The position numbers and the translations under genes are program-made. A DNA stretch of 64,000 bases from Bacteroidota bacterium (lineage in GTDB: Bacteria > Bacteroidota > Bacteroidia > Bacteroidales > Cfx3-03). The stretch is from assembly GCA_013390605.1 (NCBI GenBank), contig JACAUB010000001.1, positions 2,423,948 to 2,487,947 on the forward strand, written 5' to 3'. Positions 16,255-25,711 of the stretch are shown one piece after another; within the stretch, counting starts at the first letter, position 1, and each line of letters starts with the position of its first letter. A model generated the notes under the pieces. It was given only the letters and a program-made list of their open reading frames with translations, ran no database searches and was not told where the DNA came from.

Positions 16255-17200
16255 AGGAATTTTCGGTTTATTCAGTTTCTTGGCAATGTTTTCATTGGTC
16301 TTGTCATCCTGCCATCCAAGTGCACCTGATAAGTGGAGTGATACTCCAACTTCAGGATCTATAGCAATTTCTGTAGATGAAACGTTCCGGCCTATCATAG
16401 ATTCAGAAATACCTGTATTTCAAGGAATTTATCAAACGGCTAAAATTAAACCTATTTATGAACCAGAGGTTGATGCATTTAATCGATTGTTCAAAGATAG
16501 TGTTAGAATGATAGTAGTTTCTAGAGGTCTAACACTGAAAGAAAAAGAATTTTTTGCAGATAAAAAGTTTTTTCCAAAAGAAATCAGAATTGCTTTAGAT
16601 GGAATTGCAGTGATTTGCAATAAAAGTAATAAAGATACTTTGCTTACAATGAATCAATTGAAGCAAATACTTTTAGGAGAAATCACAAACTGGAAACAAA
16701 TTAGTCCCAAATCAAAATTGGGTCCTATTAAAACAGTGTTTGATAATCCAAAATCAAGTACTGTAAGATTTGCTGTGGATTCTATTTGTGAAACAAATAA
16801 ACTCAGCAAAAACTTAACTTCTTTCCTCAAAAACAGTGAAGTACTCGAATATGTTAAAAAGACCCCAAATGCAATAGGTTTAATTGGCGTTGCATGGGTA
16901 AGTGATACAAATGATTCAACAGCATTATCATTCAAAAAGAATGTTCATGTAATGAGTATCTCACGTAATAAAGATGTTGCGACCGAAGAAAATAGCTTTC
17001 AGCCATTTCAAGCTTACATAAATGATGGCCGATATCCATTAACCCGCACCATTTTTATTATTAACTCGGAACCTCGTACTGGTCTGGCTTCAGGATTTAC
17101 ATCTTTTGTTGCCAGTGACCGTGGTCAAAAAATAATACTTAAAACAGGAATTCTTCCTGCAACACAACCAATTAGAGTGGTAAAAATTAAAGAAGATTGA
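16238..17200 (+). CDS. PstS-like substrate-binding lipoprotein
   Basis: This is a 320-aa solute-binding protein of the phosphate-binding (PBP/PstS) fold. Residues 1-25 form a lipoprotein signal ending in the lipobox LVLSSC. The mature part begins GSIAISVDETFRPIIDSEIP, where PstS proteins bind their oxyanion. It shows the class marks LLGEITNWKQI and NPKSSTVRFAVDSI and ends with SDRGQKIILKTGILPA. No PstABC permease is nearby; the gene is embedded in the ExbBD-TonB operon and overlaps the preceding small gene. The ligand may be phosphate or another oxyanion, or the protein may be a structural partner. The ATG at 16238 is preferred; the one at 16226 adds four residues. Confidence 0.8.
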   Translation: MNSPFKGIFGLFSFLAMFSLVLSSCHPSAPDKWSDTPTSGSIAISVDETFRPIIDSEIPVFQGIYQTAKIKPIYEPEVDAFNRLFKDSVRMIVVSRGLTLKEKEFFADKKFFPKEIRIALDGIAVICNKSNKDTLLTMNQLKQILLGEITNWKQISPKSKLGPIKTVFDNPKSSTVRFAVDSICETNKLSKNLTSFLKNSEVLEYVKKTPNAIGLIGVAWVSDTNDSTALSFKKNVHVMSISRNKDVATEENSFQPFQAYINDGRYPLTRTIFIINSEPRTGLASGFTSFVASDRGQKIILKTGILPATQPIRVVKIKED

Positions 17201-17216
17201 TAAAACTGTGAATACT

Positions 17217-18929
17217 ATGAAAAGGAAACCTATCTTTCGCACAGCCATCATGGCTATCGTTGTTTCTTTGTGCTGTATGCTTCCAAAAGCTAACGCTCAG
17301 AACATGGATAAAGGATTACATTTACTTGAGTTGGATCAATTCCACAAAGCCGCTGTAATCTTTAAAGAATTTACAAAACAAACTCCAGCACCTGTTGATG
17401 CCTGGTTTTATTTAGGTGAGTGTTATCTTAGATTAGATAGGGCCGATTCAGCTATGATTTGTTTTAATACCGGACGTCAAACAGATGACAAAAATCCATC
17501 ATATTTAGCTGGTTTAGGAATGGTTTCTTTCTTAAAAAACAATCCTGCTGATGCTAAATTGAACTTTGTTAACGCATCTAAACTATCCTTAAAGAAATAT
17601 CCTAACGGAATCGTTAGCATCTTAAAAGGTTATGCTTATTGCAAATTTCCTGTAGATGAATTTATTACAGGTATCTACAAAAAAGGACAAGAAGCAAAAG
17701 TACAAAATGCCCAAGTACATCTTGCTTGGGGTGAGATTAATACAAATGTTGGCAATACCAGCGAAGCTGCCAGCGCTTATCAACGTGCTTTAGCCGCTGA
17801 CGAGAAAAACATCAGTGCTCATTACCGTTTAGGCCAGATGTATAACTCAGCCCGTAATTATTCTGCTGCTATTGCAGAAATCGAATCGGCATTACAAATG
17901 GATGCCAACTACTACCCTGCTATCCGCGAAAAAGCAGATGCATTATTTAAAATGAATAAGTTTGATGCTGCTGCGAAGCTTTATGAACAATATATTAGCT
18001 TAACTGAAGAGAGTGTTTATTCATTAACGAAATATGCTGAAGTACTATTTTTTGATAAAAAATATGATAAGGCAAATGAAATCATTACTAAGATTCTAAA
18101 ACTTGATCCTAATAATGCTGTTATGCTCCGGTTAATGGGTTATACCTCATATGAAACAGGAAAAGATAAAGAAGGAATTGAAGCAATGACGAGATATTTC
18201 CAGATCAGAAAAGACTCTACTGCCAAGATTATAACAAAGGATTATGAAAACTTTGCTAAAATGCTTGAAAGAGCAGGTCAAGATTCGTTAGCTGTATACT
18301 ACTATCAAAAAACAATGGTTGCTGATGAGTCAAAGAAATCATATATTGAAAATATTGGTAACTTACTTGGTAAACAGAAAAAATTCCTTGAATCTGCTGA
18401 GGCACTAGAACAAGCACAACAACTTCGTTCAGGCATATCTGGCGTATTACAATCAAAAATAGGAACAAACTACTATTTTGCTTCTACCCTACTTCCTGCA
18501 TCTGACTCATTGAAAAGAAAAGAGTTATTAGTTAAAGCTGACAGCGCATTTTCAAGAGTGACTCAAACTTCACCTAACTCTTGGTCTGCTTTTCTATGGC
18601 GTGCCAGAATTGCGAATATAGCAGATCCTAAGGGTGACTTAGGACTAGCTAAACCATTCTATGAGAAGACCCTACAGATCACAGAACTAAAACCTGATGA
18701 AAGAAAGAAAGAAATAATTGAAGCTGCTCAGTATTTAGGTTATCAGCAAATTATCTTAAGAGAAAAAGCTGTTAAGGAAAAAGATAAAGTTAAAACTGCT
18801 GAATATTCTGCTGCAGCAGTAGAATATTTCAAAAAGATAGTTGCTCTTGATCCTTCTAATAATGATGCGGCTGATGCTATTAAACAGCTTACTGCTGTTC
18901 CTAAAAAACCAGCACCTGCTAAGAAATAA
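17217..18929 (+). CDS. periplasmic TPR-repeat protein
   Basis: This exported 570-aa protein has a Sec signal (residues about 1-27, ending KANAQ) and then a long array of tetratricopeptide repeats. Clear units include DKGLHLLELDQFHKAAVIFK, PVDAWFYLGECYLRLDRADS, ISAHYRLGQMYNSARNYSAA and NAVMLRLMGYTSYETGKDKE. The C-terminus is alanine/lysine/proline-rich (KKPAPAKK). TPR solenoids bind proteins, and the position at the end of the ExbBD-TonB operon suggests a periplasmic scaffold for that machine. It starts 16 nt after the PstS-like gene (ATG at 17217; a GTG at 17208 is less likely) and is followed by a strong terminator. Confidence 0.88.
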   Translation: MKRKPIFRTAIMAIVVSLCCMLPKANAQNMDKGLHLLELDQFHKAAVIFKEFTKQTPAPVDAWFYLGECYLRLDRADSAMICFNTGRQTDDKNPSYLAGLGMVSFLKNNPADAKLNFVNASKLSLKKYPNGIVSILKGYAYCKFPVDEFITGIYKKGQEAKVQNAQVHLAWGEINTNVGNTSEAASAYQRALAADEKNISAHYRLGQMYNSARNYSAAIAEIESALQMDANYYPAIREKADALFKMNKFDAAAKLYEQYISLTEESVYSLTKYAEVLFFDKKYDKANEIITKILKLDPNNAVMLRLMGYTSYETGKDKEGIEAMTRYFQIRKDSTAKIITKDYENFAKMLERAGQDSLAVYYYQKTMVADESKKSYIENIGNLLGKQKKFLESAEALEQAQQLRSGISGVLQSKIGTNYYFASTLLPASDSLKRKELLVKADSAFSRVTQTSPNSWSAFLWRARIANIADPKGDLGLAKPFYEKTLQITELKPDERKKEIIEAAQYLGYQQIILREKAVKEKDKVKTAEYSAAAVEYFKKIVALDPSNNDAADAIKQLTAVPKKPAPAKK

Positions 18930-18946
18930 AGATCTGCTTTAATTTG

Positions 18947-18982
18947 AAAAGAGGCCTACTGTTTTAGTAGGCCTCTTTTTTT
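18947..18982 (+). terminator. strong rho-independent terminator of the TonB operon
   Basis: A 14-bp perfect stem (AAAAGAGGCCTACT with AGTAGGCCTCTTTT) and a GTTTT loop are followed by further Ts. It starts 18 nt after the TPR gene stop. Confidence 0.95.
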
Positions 18983-19383
18983 ATACTCATTTTTATGAGA
19001 GATGTGCTGTTCGTTGTTTGCATTATCATAGATATCGTCAAAATCATCACAGGAAAACATTTCAGATTACTACAGATTATAAAAGTACTTAGCTGGGTAT
19101 TTTTGTACTATGTCTTTTTAAATTGAGCATATCCTTATTTAGAGAAAGATGGAAAGACGCTGAATATCTCTGTCTGAAACAAGCTGCTAATCTGATATAT
19201 TACCATTCAGACAAAGGAAGATTCTATTTATTGGAAACTATTTCCCTCGGTCTCTTTTCCGGTTACAATCAGAATGAACAAATGATAGTTAAGAACGATT
19301 ACTAATATTAAAAGGCGTACCTTATTTCTTCGTTGGAGCTGTAAATGACGTGATGAATACTGATTTCTGTATGTTCTCGCAGC
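18983..19383. other. intergenic region without recognisable gene
   Basis: About 400 nt separate the TonB operon terminator from the convergent RND permease. A 60-codon frame opens at a TTG at 19123 but resembles nothing known and lacks an ATG. I see no repeat or RNA signal. Confidence 0.5.
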
Positions 19384-22300
19384 TTACTTCGTTTCTTCTT
19401 CTTCAATTTCATTGACCACTTCAGAATCTTTGTAAAAGAGTCTGAGTAATGATGGAAACACTATAAGAAGTAAAGGCAAAGCGATGATAAATCCTCCAAT
19501 AACAGCAATCGCTAACGGTTGATGCATTTGTGCACCGGCACCTATTCCGGTAGCCAATGGTAATAAGGCGATAATAGCACCCAATGCTGTCATTAGTTTA
19601 GGCCGGAGACGGGTTGAGATTGCATAGATTAACGATTCATCTACGGTTCCAGTCTTTCGGTTTGTTACAAATTGTTGGAATGTAAAGATAGCATTCTCCC
19701 CTATGATACCGACGATCATAATCAAGCCGGTGTAGCTTCCAACATTTAATGGTGTTTTAGTCAGGAAAAGTAAAATAAGACTTCCTGCTGTACCCAATAC
19801 AGCAATGAATAAAATGATCAGTGCTACCCTGAAATCGCGAAACAGGAAAAGCATCAAAGCAAAGACAAGCAAACTGGCAAGGATTAAGATCATTAAAAGT
19901 TCGTCAAATGATTTCTTCTGTTCAGCATAAGCTCCACCATAAGAGATGTGATATCCCTGTGGTAAAGAGATATTTGATTTAATATTATGTTGAATATCCT
20001 TCATTACACTTCCCAGATCGCGTTCGTTAAGACGAGCTGTTACCAAACCCATTGATTGAAGGTCTTCTCTATTAATCTCAGCTACTCCCTCTTTCAGTTC
20101 AACATTGGCAAAAGAGGACAATGGTTTTAGTGTTCCATCTGGTGTAAAGAATGATTGTTGTTTCATTTTTTCAACGCCACTGGTGTGTCCTTCAGGATAG
20201 ATCATCCGAATATCTGTACGTTGCTCCTTCTCAAAGATAGAACCCACTACCACCCCTTCTAACTGGGTTTGTAACTGAAATTGAAAAGAGGTAGGCGTTA
20301 TATTATATTGTGCCAGCTTCTGCGCATCCGGCTTAACCTCTACAGAAGGACCGGCAATGGTTATTCCATCAAAGACATCGGCTGTACCCTGAACCTTGCT
20401 TACTTCGGCTGCAACAAGTTTTGACAGCTCCTTAAGTTTATCCTGGTTATCTCCAAAGATCTTAATCTCGATAGGTTCTGCTGAAGCCATTAAGTCGCCC
20501 AGCATATCACCAATCACTTGTCCAAACTCAATACGTAAAGCGGGTTGTGTTGCTTCTACTTTTTTACGGATATCATCGATAACCTCTTCTGTTGTACGGG
20601 AACGATCCTTTTTTAGTTGGATAAGATAGTCTCCTCGATTAGGTTCAGTGATAAACAAACCCATCTGAGCACCTGTCCGTCGAGAATAACTTTCTTCTTC
20701 AGGGATGCCTATAACAATCTTTTCAACCTCCTGAAGTATCTTATCAACAGCATCAGGAGAAGTGCCGGGAGGGGCCGTATAATCAAGCACAATAGAACCT
20801 TCATCCATCTCAGGAAGGAAGCCGGTCTCTAAACGTGGCAAGATAAAATAAATGGAGCCTAATAAGAGCAGAACAAAGAAAATACTTAGGAAAGGTCTAT
20901 GAATAAAGAAAGAGACCCATTTTTGAGGATGCGCTATTTTGGCTTTAATTGGCTTGACAGTTTTCTTCTTATTTTGTATATCAGTTAATAAAAGATATAC
21001 GACCGGTAATCCTAGCCATGTTACAATAAACGAGCAAACCAATGTGATGATCATCGTATTGGTTAATACAGTGAAATAGGCTCCGGCTACCCCTCCCATT
21101 AACATAAAGGGTATAAAAATAACAATTGTGCTGATTGAAGACCCTACCATTGATGGTAGAAGGTAATGAATGGCCTGATGAACCAACTGTTTAGATGTTC
21201 GATTAGGAAACTCTTCGTGGGTTCGGTGTATCTGCTCGACTACAACTACTGCATCATCAATAATCAGACCTATTGCTGCTGCAATAGCACCCAATGTCAT
21301 GATATTCATGGTAAAGCCAAAACTATAGAGTACCACCACCGTTAACATTAGCGTAATTGGAATGGTAATTAAGATAGTTGCGCTTGCTTTTAACGATCGT
21401 AAGAAGAGCACTGCAACAAATATTGCCAGGAACAATCCAAGCCAAAGACTATCATTTACACTGCTAATACTCTCTTCAACAAAGTCGGATTGATTATAAT
21501 ATGGTTTTAATTTAACGCCTTTTGGAAGGATCTTTTCGAGTTCTGCTTTCTTTGAGATGATATTCTCAGAGAGTTTAGTCAGATTGGCCTCAGGTTGTTT
21601 AATAATTGCAACTAACAGGGCCTGTTTGCCATTGGCATTTATTTTTATATACTCTACTTTTTCCTGGATTTCTACCTTAGCAATATCTTTTAGTTTCAGA
21701 ATTCGTTTACCAGTATTTTTAATAACGACATTCTCTATATCGGCTTTGTTGTACAATCCAGCATCGGTAATCGTTAAATACAGTCGTCTGTAATCAGATA
21801 TTAAACCATTGGAATTAATAAAATTGGTTTGCCCCAATACAGTACTAAGCTGATCAATTGTAATGCCGGCAGCACTCATTTTTTGAGGTGATGGCTCAAT
21901 CCAAAACTCTTTTACTTTACCACCAATAACGCGTACATCTGCAATTCCCTGTATCTGCGAAAGGTATGGTTTAACAATATAACGTGCAATCAGATTTAAC
22001 TCAACTGGTGACTTTGTAGTACTCTCCAGTGTATATCCCATTACTGGTAATATAGAAGGATTCATCTTTTCAATCTCAAAATGAACAGAAGATGGTAAAT
22101 CACCTTTAATCTGATTAATTCGAGACTCAAGCATTTGTAAGTTAAAATTGATATCAGAGTTCCAATTTAGAAAAGCAGAGATCTCACAAGTCCCCCTGCT
22201 GGTAGCACTCCTGATCAATGAGATATCAGGTATTTGTTTTATTGCATTTTCAAGAGGTTGTGTCACCGATATCATCATCTTGTCGACGGGTTGCTCACCA

Positions 22301-22446
22301 TCGTCAGCTATCACCTTGATCTTTGGAAATGTAATTTCAGGAAAAAGCGAAATCTGCATCTTACTATAGGAAAAGACACCAAATGCGATGATTAAAGCGA
22401 GAACAATTGATATAGGGTGTTTATATCCGTGAAAATAATGCTTCAT
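19384..22446 (-). CDS. RND-family efflux permease (AcrB/CusA superfamily)
   Basis: This inner-membrane proton-driven pump subunit has 1020 aa, the normal size. It starts with a cytoplasmic tip and TM1 (HPISIVLALIIAFGVFSYSK), followed by the porter segment SLFPEITFPKIKV. TM4 carries IGLIIDDAVVVVEQI with two adjacent aspartates, the proton-relay pair of drug-type RND pumps. The second half repeats the fold (GFLPEMDEGSIVLDYTAPPG, then the last TM block with VGIIGENAIFTFQQF). The substrate cannot be deduced; organic compounds seem likelier than metal ions because of the DD pair. It is the last gene of a minus-strand operon with the outer-membrane and adaptor genes. Confidence 0.92.
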   Translation of the reverse strand: MKHYFHGYKHPISIVLALIIAFGVFSYSKMQISLFPEITFPKIKVIADDGEQPVDKMMISVTQPLENAIKQIPDISLIRSATSRGTCEISAFLNWNSDINFNLQMLESRINQIKGDLPSSVHFEIEKMNPSILPVMGYTLESTTKSPVELNLIARYIVKPYLSQIQGIADVRVIGGKVKEFWIEPSPQKMSAAGITIDQLSTVLGQTNFINSNGLISDYRRLYLTITDAGLYNKADIENVVIKNTGKRILKLKDIAKVEIQEKVEYIKINANGKQALLVAIIKQPEANLTKLSENIISKKAELEKILPKGVKLKPYYNQSDFVEESISSVNDSLWLGLFLAIFVAVLFLRSLKASATILITIPITLMLTVVVLYSFGFTMNIMTLGAIAAAIGLIIDDAVVVVEQIHRTHEEFPNRTSKQLVHQAIHYLLPSMVGSSISTIVIFIPFMLMGGVAGAYFTVLTNTMIITLVCSFIVTWLGLPVVYLLLTDIQNKKKTVKPIKAKIAHPQKWVSFFIHRPFLSIFFVLLLLGSIYFILPRLETGFLPEMDEGSIVLDYTAPPGTSPDAVDKILQEVEKIVIGIPEEESYSRRTGAQMGLFITEPNRGDYLIQLKKDRSRTTEEVIDDIRKKVEATQPALRIEFGQVIGDMLGDLMASAEPIEIKIFGDNQDKLKELSKLVAAEVSKVQGTADVFDGITIAGPSVEVKPDAQKLAQYNITPTSFQFQLQTQLEGVVVGSIFEKEQRTDIRMIYPEGHTSGVEKMKQQSFFTPDGTLKPLSSFANVELKEGVAEINREDLQSMGLVTARLNERDLGSVMKDIQHNIKSNISLPQGYHISYGGAYAEQKKSFDELLMILILASLLVFALMLFLFRDFRVALIILFIAVLGTAGSLILLFLTKTPLNVGSYTGLIMIVGIIGENAIFTFQQFVTNRKTGTVDESLIYAISTRLRPKLMTALGAIIALLPLATGIGAGAQMHQPLAIAVIGGFIIALPLLLIVFPSLLRLFYKDSEVVNEIEEEETK

Positions 22447-22545
22447 AAGATCAAAAGTTTATTCAAATGTGTTAAGTAAAGTTGACAGATTCATAGATAT
22501 AGCTATTTCGAATAGCTCATTGATTGTCAATTTATTTAAGTCTTA

Positions 22546-23496
22546 TTATTTTTTTAATATCACTTTTGCAGTATCAGGCAATCCATAATTACCCGAAACA
22601 AGGAAACGTTCTTTCAGAGAGAATGAAGGCTCAACTATCTCAACTCTATCAGTAGTTTCGATTCCTTTTTTAACTAACACCTTTACCGCAACAGTATCAT
22701 TAATCATTTTCATTACCCAAAAGGCGGATTGTGTTTCATTTGAAAGCAATGTTGATTTGGGTAGAACGGTAGCGTTTCTTTTCAACGATTTTATCAATTG
22801 AACTTTAGCAATAAGATTTTCGGGGACCCCCACTATGCTTTGAGGCATAATAACAAAGCTCTCTGTTTGTGAAACCGCATCCATAGAGGGTAGATTTGTT
22901 TTGATGGTTCCTTTGATCTCTCTGCCATCCGGAAGCAAAAGCGTGCAGAATTTTGACTTTGCAATGAGCTGATGAAGTTCATAAGGAGCCTCAAGTAAGA
23001 AGACCATACTTGATTGCTCAGCTATATTTGCTACTTCATCACCCTCCATTACATTATCACCCCTTTGTCTCGTAACTGATGTAACAATACCTGAAGTGGA
23101 TGCCTTTATTTTTATTAATCCATTAAAATGAATCGCGCTATCCTTAGGCGCATAGTTTTTCAGTGCAACCGACTCTTTCGTTCTCACAACCATTAAGATA
23201 TCGCCTTTTTTAACCTGATCTCCAGGCTTAAGGTCTATCTTTTCTATCTGACCAGCAATAGTTGAACGGACACTACTTTTCTTAATAAACGAACTTATCG
23301 CATTTAGTTCAACCTTTTCAACCATGGGTTCAATAGAAACAGAAGTAACCGTTACAGGTGTTTTAGCTTCAACTGCCTTTTCTTCTTGTTGTGTTGTCTG
23401 TTTGCACCCTGTAATACTTATAAAAAAACCAAAAAAGAGGATAACACCTACCTTTCCTGATAAACCATTATTCCTGATTATCTTTTTACTATTCAT
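22546..23496 (-). CDS. RND efflux periplasmic adaptor lipoprotein
   Basis: This 316-aa membrane-fusion protein links the RND pump to the outer-membrane channel. It has a lipoprotein signal with lipobox ISITGC near residue 31. The two halves of the lipoyl domain are SSVRSTIAGQIEKIDLKPGD (near 75-95) and STSGIVTSVTRQRGDNVMEG (near 130-155). They are separated by only about 35 residues, so the usual alpha-helical hairpin is essentially absent. A beta-barrel and membrane-proximal domain follow. It starts 4 nt after the TolC-like gene. Loss of the hairpin means contact with the outer-membrane channel must be made differently from AcrA. Confidence 0.85.
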   Translation of the reverse strand: MNSKKIIRNNGLSGKVGVILFFGFFISITGCKQTTQQEEKAVEAKTPVTVTSVSIEPMVEKVELNAISSFIKKSSVRSTIAGQIEKIDLKPGDQVKKGDILMVVRTKESVALKNYAPKDSAIHFNGLIKIKASTSGIVTSVTRQRGDNVMEGDEVANIAEQSSMVFLLEAPYELHQLIAKSKFCTLLLPDGREIKGTIKTNLPSMDAVSQTESFVIMPQSIVGVPENLIAKVQLIKSLKRNATVLPKSTLLSNETQSAFWVMKMINDTVAVKVLVKKGIETTDRVEIVEPSFSLKERFLVSGNYGLPDTAKVILKK

Positions 23497-23500
23497 ATCT

Positions 23501-24742
23501 CTATTGTTGTTTTAGATAATTAAGTTCGTTGATTAATTGCAATCTCTTGATGGTTGTTTGGTTCAGTGTTTTATTAAGTGTCAAAAGATTTTTCACAGAA
23601 CTCAGATACTCTGTAATAGAGATCAAACCATTCCCCATCTGAATCTTTGCCATCGAATTAAAATCACGTAAAGTAAGAAGTTGCTCATTAATTTGTGAAA
23701 TCACTTTTGCTGTTATTGAAAGCTCGGCATAAAGCTGCATAATCTGTTGATTATATTGTGATTTAAAAAAATGTTGATAGGAAGAGCGTGAAAGTTCAGA
23801 AAGTGTTAATTTTTGAATTTGTAGTTTTCTTTGTCCACCATCATATAATGGAATGTTTAAATTGATTCCTGCGCTGACACCAAAACGTTTGTATATATTT
23901 TCGAGGGTGCTACTCATTAAACCAGCATCAGCAAATAAATTAAGTTTAGGACGAATCTGATCAGCAATTATCTTTTTTTCATTCTCAATTTTAAGGCTGT
24001 CTATTCTAAATTGCATGAAGAGCGGTGACTGCTCAATATTTAACTCCTTTGAGTCTACTATCTCCGGTTGAGCAAGCTTAACATTAGTCGGATCATTTAT
24101 ACCACACAATAAGTTTAATGAATATAAATCATTTTCATATTGTCCGTTTAATTGGGTAATCATTAATTCGAGTGACTGTATCTCAACCAATAACGATAAA
24201 TAATCAGTTTGCTTGTAGATACCACTTTCTACAAGTCGTTTCATCAATTGCAGCTGATTCTTTAATATCTCGAGCTGACTTTGATTAAAAGTTATTTCGC
24301 TATAATCTAAGAAGGCTGTAAGATATTGTGATGTAACCGCTTTTCTAATATCCTTCACTGATACTTTAATGGAATTTCCAACCATCTGCTTTTGAAGTGA
24401 CAATCCATTAAAAATATTTTCGCGAGCTTTTTTATCGATTATGTTTTTCTTTACACCTACCAGTCCTGAAATATTTGCTCCATTTGTAATTGCCTCATCG
24501 TAACCCCAACCTGTTACTACAGGAGAATACATCACTTGTGAATTAGCATCAATCTGAATCTTTTCGCCTGCTTTAATCAATAAACTGTCCATCTTAACAG
24601 CTTGAAACTGGTTTTGATAATCATTTAAAAGAGGGCTATTTTTTATAGCCTTATTAATATAATAATCAAGGGGCTGTGTCTGTGAAAAAACCTGAGAACC
24701 GAATAACAAAAGATAAATGATAAGAATAAATTGTTTTTTCAT
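23501..24742 (-). CDS. TolC-family outer-membrane efflux protein
   Basis: This 413-aa exported protein starts with a clear Sec signal (residues 1-20, ending GSQVFSQ). The rest is dominated by long amphipathic helices in two similar halves, as in the TolC/OEP fold: residues about 40-205 (INKAIKNSPLLNDYQNQFQA, QSQLEILKNQLQLMKRLVES) and 225-410 (KIIADQIRPKLNLFADAGLM, GINLNIPLYDGGQRKLQIQK). The NIPLYDGG motif is characteristic of the second half. It is the first gene of the tripartite efflux operon. A TAAATTTG element lies about 120 bp upstream on the minus strand (24871-24864). Confidence 0.9.
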   Translation of the reverse strand: MKKQFILIIYLLLFGSQVFSQTQPLDYYINKAIKNSPLLNDYQNQFQAVKMDSLLIKAGEKIQIDANSQVMYSPVVTGWGYDEAITNGANISGLVGVKKNIIDKKARENIFNGLSLQKQMVGNSIKVSVKDIRKAVTSQYLTAFLDYSEITFNQSQLEILKNQLQLMKRLVESGIYKQTDYLSLLVEIQSLELMITQLNGQYENDLYSLNLLCGINDPTNVKLAQPEIVDSKELNIEQSPLFMQFRIDSLKIENEKKIIADQIRPKLNLFADAGLMSSTLENIYKRFGVSAGINLNIPLYDGGQRKLQIQKLTLSELSRSSYQHFFKSQYNQQIMQLYAELSITAKVISQINEQLLTLRDFNSMAKIQMGNGLISITEYLSSVKNLLTLNKTLNQTTIKRLQLINELNYLKQQ

Positions 24743-25159
24743 ACCGATAAAGGTTAGCGGAAGATATAATTAGAATAAGTTATTCCTCTTTGATTAATAA
24801 TTAAGATAAAAAAATAACGGAATGGTTTAAATAATGTTAAAAATAATCTCAAACGAGAATGGCCAAATTTAAGAAAACAATAGATATAAAATCCTTTCAA
24901 AGAAAAAGTTATTGGGACTATTTTCTTCAGAATGTCTACAGAATTAGTCACTTTACACATCCGTTTTTGATTTCAAAAAGTAAAAACAGCTTATTCTAAT
25001 TCGATAATCTAAATTAAAATTTAAGAACCTGATAACAAGAAAATATCTAGAACTTTCACGAGACCTTTTTAAGATAAAAAAATATTGCTTTTACAAAATT
25101 GCTGAACTATTTTTACTTAAATAAAAAAATGAAATAGATAACCCTTAAATTCTTCTTCT
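24743..25159. other. divergent intergenic region, AT-rich
   Basis: About 415 nt lie between the divergent efflux operon and the nitroreductase. On the minus strand TAAATTTG (24871-24864) fits the -7 consensus. No gene or clear repeat is seen; a 68-codon minus-strand frame is rich in phenylalanine and leucine and looks accidental. Confidence 0.5.
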
Positions 25160-25690
25160 ATGAATCTTCTAGAGATTGCAAAAGCACGTTATTCATGCAG
25201 AAACTTCAAACCAGACTTAGTTGAAAAGGACAAAATAATGACATTACTAGAAGCCGCCAGAGTAGCACCATCTGGTGTCAACTTTCAACCCTGGCACTTT
25301 ATTGTTATTCAGTCGTCTGAAAATCTGGAAAAGATTCACCAGGCATATAAGCGGGAATGGCTAAAAACAGCTCCACTAATTATAGTGGCATGTGGTGATC
25401 ATGATTTATCATGGAGAAGAAATGACGGAAAGGATATTCTAGATATTGATGTAACCATTGCAATAGATCATCTTATTTTGCAAGCAACAGAGTTAGGGCT
25501 GGGAACTTGTTGGGTATGCAATTTTAACGTTATAAGGCTTAAAGAAAACTTAAAATTACCAGATCATATCGAACCGATTGCAATTATTCCAATTGGCTAT
25601 CCAAATGATGTTACAGATCCCGATAGGCATGATATAAAAAGAAAGTCTTTGAATGAAATCGTTCACTGGGAGTCGATATCTATTTTATAA
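25160..25690 (+). CDS. nitroreductase-family FMN oxidoreductase
   Basis: This 176-aa flavoprotein of the nitroreductase fold usually acts as a homodimer with FMN and NAD(P)H. The N-terminal KARYSCRNFKPDLVEKDKIM is the FMN-phosphate-binding start of the family (R-x-S-x-R-x-F). EAARVAPSGVNFQPWHFIVI is the second FMN loop (APSGxNxQPW), and LQATELGLGTCWVCNF with IAIIPIGYPND closes the fold. It is a short version of the family. The physiological substrate is unknown (quinones, nitro compounds or enoates are possible). Confidence 0.9.
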   Translation: MNLLEIAKARYSCRNFKPDLVEKDKIMTLLEAARVAPSGVNFQPWHFIVIQSSENLEKIHQAYKREWLKTAPLIIVACGDHDLSWRRNDGKDILDIDVTIAIDHLILQATELGLGTCWVCNFNVIRLKENLKLPDHIEPIAIIPIGYPNDVTDPDRHDIKRKSLNEIVHWESISIL

Positions 25691-25711
25691 AATACTTAAT
25701 CAAATAGCACA

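Noticed and set aside
16238..17200. Phosphate ABC uptake (pst) operon
   Set aside because: Only the binding-protein fold is present; no pstC, pstA, pstB or phoU neighbours, and the gene belongs to the ExbBD-TonB operon.
19123..19305. 60-codon plus-strand frame between the TonB operon and the RND operon
   Set aside because: TTG start, no family resemblance, and no promoter-like element nearby; kept only as intergenic DNA.
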